Source: Opitutaceae bacterium
Lineage (GTDB): Bacteria; Verrucomicrobiota; Verrucomicrobiia; Opitutales; Opitutaceae
Assembly: GCA_003164715.1 (NCBI GenBank)
Contig: PLTZ01000030.1
Location: 24,504-88,503, forward strand
DNA: 64,000 bases
Reading direction: 5' to 3'
Every line of letters begins with the position of its first letter. The first letter of the stretch is position 1. This document shows, piece by piece, positions 58,798 through 64,000 of the stretch. The translations under genes were made by a program, and so were the position numbers. Below the pieces are notes generated by a model. That model searched no databases, had not been told where the DNA came from, and worked only from the letters and a program-made list of their open reading frames with translations.

Positions 58798-60180
58798 ATG
58801 AAGACCTTCCATTCGATCCGTTCCCTTTCGGCATGTCCGGCTGCGCCGCTCCTGCTTGCCGCCCTAGCCGTCGGCAGCGTTTCGGCCCAGACCAAGTCGG
58901 AAACGCGTGCCCAGAAACCCGTTGTCATGGACCACTACGTGGTCGACGCCGCGAAGACGCACACGCTCTTCATGGGCGCCGACATCTCGGTCAACCTCGA
59001 CAAGGATCTCTACGCCGTCCGCGACGTCGTTGGCTCCGCGTGGGTGATCGACATCGATGGTAAGGACAAGATCGTCTCCACCAAGGAAGCCCCGCACAAC
59101 CTGAAGATCACGCCGGTGCTCAAGCTGACCGAGGTGTCCGCCACGATCTCGGGCTTCAAGAAGGAGGCCGCGTACTCCTTCGACAACGATCCAAGCGTGA
59201 TCATCACCCGGGGTCTGACCCGGGCCGCCGTCACAAACGCCATGCTCGTGGGCATTTCGCAGGATGCGCGAAACCTGTCGGACACGGTCGCAAACAAAGC
59301 CCTGGGTCCGGCCGCACTCTTTGCCAGCTCGGATAATCAGTTTGGGGAAAGTGCGCTACTGTTCACGGCCATGACCACCCCGGCCATCACCCATCCGGCA
59401 AAACCCATCCTCGGACAAAGAACTCCGCCCCCGAATCCGCTTGTGCCCACGACCTTTGACAGCCTGGACGGCTTGGGCCTTTCCCAGAGCTTAACCAGTC
59501 AGGCCGCCGTCGCCGCCGCAAGCCAGGCCGCAAGCGGGAACGAGCCGGCCGGCCGCCTCACGACACAGGGCCTGGACGCAATGGATGTGGAATTCGACAT
59601 CTCGTCGGCAACGCCGCTCTACAACCCCTACGTCGTCACCATCACGCGCTTCCACGACAAGCTCGCCAAACCGGGCCTCGTGAAGAGCCTGGTCTACGCC
59701 CGAGCGCTCGACCCCATTGATGCGCATTTCAGCCATGTCCATTTCAGCGAGGACGGTTTCCCGTTCAGCTACGAACTGGTCGACTTTCAGCTCCACATCT
59801 ACAACCGGGGCGTGGAGATCGCGACCAACCTGTCGTCCAAGCGGGTGGAGCTCACCCGCGACGAGGCCTTCGAATACGTGAAGATGGAATACGTGAGCGC
59901 CCACCGCAGCGACACGCTGCCCGCGGTGCCGGCGATGGGAAAATTGCCCGCCGAACTGCCCAACAGGCTCGCCGCCGGAAAATACACCGAGACCTTCTTC
60001 GTCAGGGTCTCGAAGGACGGCCTGGCCGAGGAGCCCTTCGCCGACGTCGCGTGCTCGAGAAAGATCGAGGATCCCTTCCTCGAAGCGGTCGTCAGGAGCC
60101 TGCGTTTCAAGCCCGCGCTGGCCCACGGCGAGCCGGTCGACGGCGTCACCGCATTGAATCTCACGAAGCTTCAGTTCTAG
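58798..60180 (+). CDS. exported protein with TonB-C-like C-terminal domain
   Basis: Signal-like ACPAAPLLLAALAVGSVSAQ; C-term FVRVSKDGLAEEPFADVACSRKIEDPFLEAVVRSLRFKPALAHGEPVDGVTALNLTKLQF. Confidence 0.6.
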   Translation: MKTFHSIRSLSACPAAPLLLAALAVGSVSAQTKSETRAQKPVVMDHYVVDAAKTHTLFMGADISVNLDKDLYAVRDVVGSAWVIDIDGKDKIVSTKEAPHNLKITPVLKLTEVSATISGFKKEAAYSFDNDPSVIITRGLTRAAVTNAMLVGISQDARNLSDTVANKALGPAALFASSDNQFGESALLFTAMTTPAITHPAKPILGQRTPPPNPLVPTTFDSLDGLGLSQSLTSQAAVAAASQAASGNEPAGRLTTQGLDAMDVEFDISSATPLYNPYVVTITRFHDKLAKPGLVKSLVYARALDPIDAHFSHVHFSEDGFPFSYELVDFQLHIYNRGVEIATNLSSKRVELTRDEAFEYVKMEYVSAHRSDTLPAVPAMGKLPAELPNRLAAGKYTETFFVRVSKDGLAEEPFADVACSRKIEDPFLEAVVRSLRFKPALAHGEPVDGVTALNLTKLQF

Positions 60181-60326
60181 AAGTACGAAGCCAATCGCAG
60201 GCATTCGGCCCTTGGGATTCCGGGAACCCCGGGTCCTCGGCCCTTAACCGACGTAGGATATGCAGCCTGCCGCAGCTCAACCGTTGCGGGTTGCAGCGTG
60301 CGCTCGGGACAGATTCACGGCGCAGC

Positions 60327-60667
60327 CTAAGCCGAAGCCGACGTCGCCCCCCTGCCTTCAGCCGCTGCACCGTCCGCGGCCTCCTCAATGGCGTCAAATG
60401 TCTCAGACAGCATCTGAAGAATCTTTGCTCTGGGGAGGTGGGTTCGATCTCCTTCATCCTCTTCAATGCCTCAAGGCCGTTCACGAACGGCATATTCACA
60501 TCAATCAGCACGACTTTCGGTTTCTCCTGCTGGAACACCGCAATGGCCTCTTCGCCGTTTCCGGCTTCAAGGACGGTTCAGACTCCGAGCTGATTCAATA
60601 TCATTCCGACGAACTTGCGGATGTGGGGCTCGTCGTCAGCCACCAGAACTGGTCCGTTGAATTTCAT
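60327..60667 (-). pseudogene. decayed CheY-like response regulator
   Basis: Manual translation: MKFNGPVLVADDEPHIRKFVGMILNQLGV*TVLEAGNGEEAIAVFQQEKPKVVLIDVNMPFVNGLEALKRMKEIEP..., then frame change to ...RAKILQMLSETFDAIEEAADGAAAEGRGATSASA*; TGA at 60580..60578. Confidence 0.8.
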
Positions 60668-61809
60668 GCGGCGAATGGAAGGGAAACGCTGAATTCGCAA
60701 CCACCGGATCGAAGGTTGTCCGCTCGAATGGTGCCGTGATGCGCCTCGACAATCTTCTGGCAGATGGCAAGGCCCAGCCCGGTGCTCTGCTCGCCGCCCG
60801 TAGGGCGTGCTGTAAGACGGCTGAAATTCTTGAAGAGCCTGCCACGCTCACCGTCGGGAATGCCGGGGCCCTGGTCCTGCACCGAGAAGCCGCAGGTGCC
60901 CTGCTCGGTCTCGACGGAAATGAAAGCCTTGATCGTTGCCCCTGGGGGCGAATACTTGACCGCGTTGCTCAATAGATTGTCGACCACTTGGCGAATCTTC
61001 GCGGCATCCATCATCAGCGTCGGCGCCGCCTGAGGTTTGACCAGCTCGATGCGGGTCCTTTTTTTCGTCGCCTCTATGTTGGCAAACCTGACCGCCTTTC
61101 CAATCAGCTCTGCGAGGGAGCGCCGCTCCAGGTGAAGCTTCAATTCTCCGGATTGAATCGTAGCGACATCCAGCAATTCGTTCACGAGATCGAGCATCGA
61201 CTGGCTGGCGCCGTGTATTGTGACCACAAGATCCAGCTGGTCCGCAGTGAGTGGGCCCACCACACCGTCCCTAAGGAACTCCGAAAAACCCCTTATCGAG
61301 GCCAGCGGGTTGCGAAGATCATGTGCCGCCATGCCGAGAAAGCGATTCTTGGACGCGTCCGCCTTGTTCAGCTGCTCAACAAGAAGTTGCTGCTGCTCCA
61401 AAAGGATCCGGTTCTGTAGGTGCGATCGAATGCGGGCGAGCACCTCTTTCCCCTTAAACGGCTTCGGAAGATAATCGACACCACCGGCTTCCAATCCTTC
61501 GACGATGTCGTCGGAATCATTCTTGGCTGTGATGAATACCACAGGGGCGCATTTGCCGTTGTATGTGTTCTTCAGCCGCCGGCACGTTTCAAGCCCGTCA
61601 ATGCCTCCCATTACCACGTCAAGTAAGACAAGGTCGGGAAGAAACTTCGCATAAGCTTCCAGCGCGTGTTCGCCTGAATCCGCCTCCGCAACATCAAATC
61701 CCTCGCTTCTCAAGATGGACGAAAGAATCCGGACATTCAGTCGGTCATCGTCGACAATGAGAATTTTCCGTCCAGCGAGGCTTTCTAGCGAGGAGGGGAT
61801 TTGCTGATT
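60664..61809 (-). CDS. REC domain-histidine kinase hybrid
   Basis: ILIVDDDRLNVRILSSILRSEGFDVAEADSGEHAL...LVLLDVVMGGIDG; FLGMAAHDLRNPLASIRGFSEFL; STGLGLAICQKIVEAHHG. Confidence 0.92.
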   Translation of the reverse strand, partial: NQQIPSSLESLAGRKILIVDDDRLNVRILSSILRSEGFDVAEADSGEHALEAYAKFLPDLVLLDVVMGGIDGLETCRRLKNTYNGKCAPVVFITAKNDSDDIVEGLEAGGVDYLPKPFKGKEVLARIRSHLQNRILLEQQQLLVEQLNKADASKNRFLGMAAHDLRNPLASIRGFSEFLRDGVVGPLTADQLDLVVTIHGASQSMLDLVNELLDVATIQSGELKLHLERRSLAELIGKAVRFANIEATKKRTRIELVKPQAAPTLMMDAAKIRQVVDNLLSNAVKYSPPGATIKAFISVETEQGTCGFSVQDQGPGIPDGERGRLFKNFSRLTARPTGGEQSTGLGLAICQKIVEAHHGTIRADNLRSGGCEFSVSLPFAA

Positions 61810-61912
61810 CATGCCTGGGATTTCGCCCTGGTGCGCGGACTCCAAACTAGCCCCCGCATAGGCCAGAAGTAATGGGGTGTTGTACTACCCGGCCCGGCTG
61901 CTTTCATCTCCC

Positions 61913-62241
61913 CTGTTGACGAGGCTCTGTTGCAATGCGCGGGGAACCCTCCTGAAAAACACTCTCGAAGCCAGCCAGCCCGGCAACACCCTCGTGATGG
62001 GAGCGGAGGAGCGCGCTGAGCGATCCATATTCTGGTGCTATAATCGGCAGCCATTTCCACGCGACGTCCGATTGCCGCTTTTCCAGCAACCAAGGGTCCG
62101 GAGCGAGGCATAGGCACCTACAGCATCAGGCTTCTGACCGAACGGCATTTAGGTGGGCAGCTCATATGGTCGTCGAGCCCGGAAACGGGCACGCGATTCG
62201 AACTCCCATTTCCCAGGACGATTGCTTGAGGTACGCTTAGC
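61913..62241 (+). pseudogene. histidine-kinase C-terminal (HATPase_c) remnant with frameshift
   Basis: LLTRLCCNARGTLLKNTLEASQPGNTLVMGAEERAERSIFWCYNRQPFPRDVRLPLFQ then shifted frame TKGPERGIGTYSIRLLTERHLGGQLIWSSSPETGTRFELPFPRTDCLRYA*. Confidence 0.8.
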
Positions 62242-62269
62242 CATCGAGTGTTCCACATCAGAGCTCAAT

Positions 62270-62288
62270 ACAACATCTGGTGTTGTAA
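62270..62288. repeat. small inverted repeat in an AT-rich intergenic region
   Basis: TACAACA-TCTGG-TGTTGTA, perfect 7-bp arms. Confidence 0.4.
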
Positions 62289-62430
62289 GACGTTGATGCT
62301 GTATAGGACGGATTTCTAAAGTTATATCATTCTACTCAACCGAACCCCTTAATCATTTATTATCGAATGCTTCGAAACACAATGATTCGCTAGAAACCCG
62401 CAGGCAATACGGGCTCCGAGCCTTATCCTA

Positions 62431-63292
62431 GGGAATGTCTTCAAACCGCATGGAACCTGAAATATGATGATCTGTCGTAGGATGCTCCATGTTGTTTACA
62501 GATCGAATGGAGTTGCCCGAGCCGCTCTGGGAGCGGCTAAAAAAATTGATCTGACCGCGCCGGAAATCGGCAGGTGGCCTCTCGTAACAAAGGAGGGCGA
62601 CCTCGCAAGGATGACCGATGCATGGTTACGGCGATGTGGTATGTGCTTCGCACCGGTATCCCGTGGCGAGACCTTCCGCACCGATTCGGACCCTGGAGCT
62701 CGGTCTACACGCGCTTCCGACGATGGTGTGCATCTGGTCTCTGGGCCAGAATCCTTGCTAAGCTTGGAAGTGCGGCATTTGGCCGAATCCGCTGAGTGGA
62801 CTGCTCGCACATCAAGGTGCATCGAGACGGTGCCAATCCGATTGGCGGACAAGCCTCCCAGGCTATGGGACGGACCAAAGGAGGCCTCAATACGAAGCTC
62901 GCTGCTGTTGTCGACGGTGTCGGCCGGGCAGTCGGACTCCATCTCGCTCCTGGACAGAAGCATGACCTCAGGGCCTGCGAGCCGCTCGAAACCGAGCTGC
63001 ACGGCCGCTGGGCCGTTGCCGACAGGGCTTTCGATTCGAATGGTCTCAGGCATCGCCTTGCAGAAAGCGGCGCGATGGTCTGCATCCCCCCAAAAGGCAC
63101 CCGTCGCATTGCCTATCGCTTCGACCGCCGCCTCTATGCGCATCGACACACGATTGAGAACTACTTTGCCCGCATCAAACGCCACCGTCGGATCGCGACT
63201 CGTTACGAGAAGCTTGCCGTCACCTTCCTCGGCTTCATCCAGTTCGCTACGGTGCTCGATTGGCTCACTCATGAGGTTTGAATAACACGCCC
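62431..63292 (+). mobile_element. degenerate IS5-family (IS427-like) insertion sequence
   Basis: Transposase-derived coding region flanked by imperfect terminal inverted repeats GGGAATGTCTTCAAACCGCATGG (left) and GGGCGTGTTATTCAAACCTCATGAG (right, revcomp). Confidence 0.8.
62489..63281 (+). pseudogene. IS5-family DDE transposase, disrupted
   Basis: MLFTDRMELPEPLWERLKKLI* (TGA 62552), then shifted frame NKGGRPRKDDR...VLRTGIPWRDLPHRFGPWSSVYTRFRRW...FGRIR* (TGA 62793) VDCSHIKVHRDGANPIGGQ...VADRAFDSNGLR...HTIENYFARIKRHRRIATRYEK. Confidence 0.88.
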
Positions 63293-63359
63293 CGACCCAT
63301 CAACAATGCCCCCGTAATTGGTGTCTGAATTGTCCAGAGAATCGCACTCCAGCAATTTT

Positions 63360-63821
63360 ATGAACGCCATTCAAGGTTACCATCTCATCAAGCCGGAAGA
63401 CCTCTTCTGGCGGCCGTCGAACTTGATGAAGATCCCGAATGCGGACTATTTGGAGCGCACCGGGAGTAAAAACATTGGTGCGCGGCTCTGGCGGTTCCCG
63501 CCCAAGAGCGCTAGCACGCTGCATAAGCACGTACGCGCAGAGGAATTTTATTTCGTGCTGGAGGGCACGGGCCGCCTGCGCGTCGGCGAAGAGACGTTGA
63601 CCGTGCCGCGCTACGGCGGCGTGTTGGTCGGCCCAGACCGGTTGCGCCAAGTGTTCAACGATACGGACACCGAGGTGCTCTGGCTGATCATCGGCGCGCC
63701 GGAGGAGCTGGAATTTCTGCAAGGCGCAAAATCCAAAGCGGACCTCTCGCTCATCTACCCGGTTGATCCGACTCAATTGCCGAAGGAATTGGCCGGCGTG
63801 GAATGGCCACCCAAGAGTTGA
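63360..63821 (+). CDS. cupin-domain protein
   Basis: STLHKHVRAEEFYFVLEGTGRLRVGEETLTVPRYGGVLVGPDRLRQVFNDTDTEVLWLIIGAPEE. Confidence 0.85.
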   Translation: MNAIQGYHLIKPEDLFWRPSNLMKIPNADYLERTGSKNIGARLWRFPPKSASTLHKHVRAEEFYFVLEGTGRLRVGEETLTVPRYGGVLVGPDRLRQVFNDTDTEVLWLIIGAPEELEFLQGAKSKADLSLIYPVDPTQLPKELAGVEWPPKS

Positions 63822-64000
63822 ATAGGGTACGGGCGCTCAGGCGTCGCAAAGGAGCAAAGGCGAAAGAGTCCACGGGAAGCCAACCCATCTGGCGACAATG
63901 AGACCGGTTAGCCGATCGTACGTGCCGATTCGTCACAGCCATTCTCAGTGATAATTTAAGACTCCTGAGGGCGATCCCCACGGCTGTCTGATCAGAACCC

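Noticed and set aside
62539-62545. A7 run as a programmed frameshift site in the IS transposase
   Set aside because: From the A7 run one shifted frame meets TGA at once and the other does not encode transposase sequence
60578-62795. Idea that TGA is recoded (three in-frame TGAs in the 60.3-63.3 kb pocket)
   Set aside because: TGA is a normal stop elsewhere in the window (e.g. fabH, bamD-like, coaD) and the TGA-bearing genes also carry frame changes, so decay is simpler
62464-63285. 273-aa + ORF and 258-aa - ORF (62496..63272) spanning the IS
   Set aside because: Both are uninterrupted but in the wrong frames; transposase motifs (RTGIPWRDLP, VDCSHIKVH, ADRAFDSN, ENYFARIKRHR) lie in another frame
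1-64000. tRNA/rRNA genes, CRISPR arrays, prophage or classical defence systems
   Set aside because: No cloverleaf with CCA context, rRNA-like stretch, regular direct-repeat array, phage structural genes or known defence-gene sets were recognised by eye; tRNAscan-SE, CRISPR and defence-finder runs would be decisive

Overview
High-GC bacterial chromosomal window with dense, mostly housekeeping gene content. Gene families and order suggest Verrucomicrobiota (Opitutaceae-like), but this is inference. Recognisable blocks: rnr; a family-B DNA polymerase; clpS + DUF2017; proS; an argA-type N-acetylglutamate synthase; an NCS2 purine permease; parts of an Fe/thiamine-type ABC transporter split over about 10 kb; adenosine deaminase, glmM, trpD, uppP; rpmF-plsX-fabH; bamD/lptE-like lipoproteins and rpe; hpt, uvrB, gdh, serB; zinc-independent-type L31/L36 genes (rpmJ is missing from the supplied ORF track); yqgE and a dCMP-deaminase-type gene; a three-gene methyltransferase / FAD oxidoreductase / type III polyketide synthase operon; nif3-like, aroQ, a NusG paralogue, pgpA/pgsA, coaD; a PAS histidine kinase; purU; GH26; two tandem BamE-SHOCT lipoproteins; PPi-dependent PFK; a TMTC-like TPR membrane protein; a cysteine-rich PAS protein; a fucokinase/fucose-1-P guanylyltransferase; and a DUF2961/GH172 protein. 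The last ~4 kb is a more AT-rich decay zone. It holds a REC-histidine kinase followed by a broken CheY-like gene, a histidine-kinase C-terminal remnant, a degenerate IS5-family element with recognisable terminal inverted repeats, and a cupin gene. The most interesting items are the type III PKS cassette, the decayed signalling/IS zone, the split ABC transporter, the NusG paralogue, and the unusual small PAS and TonB-C-like proteins. No rRNA, tRNA or CRISPR array was recognised. All calls come from reading translated sequence; no database search was run.
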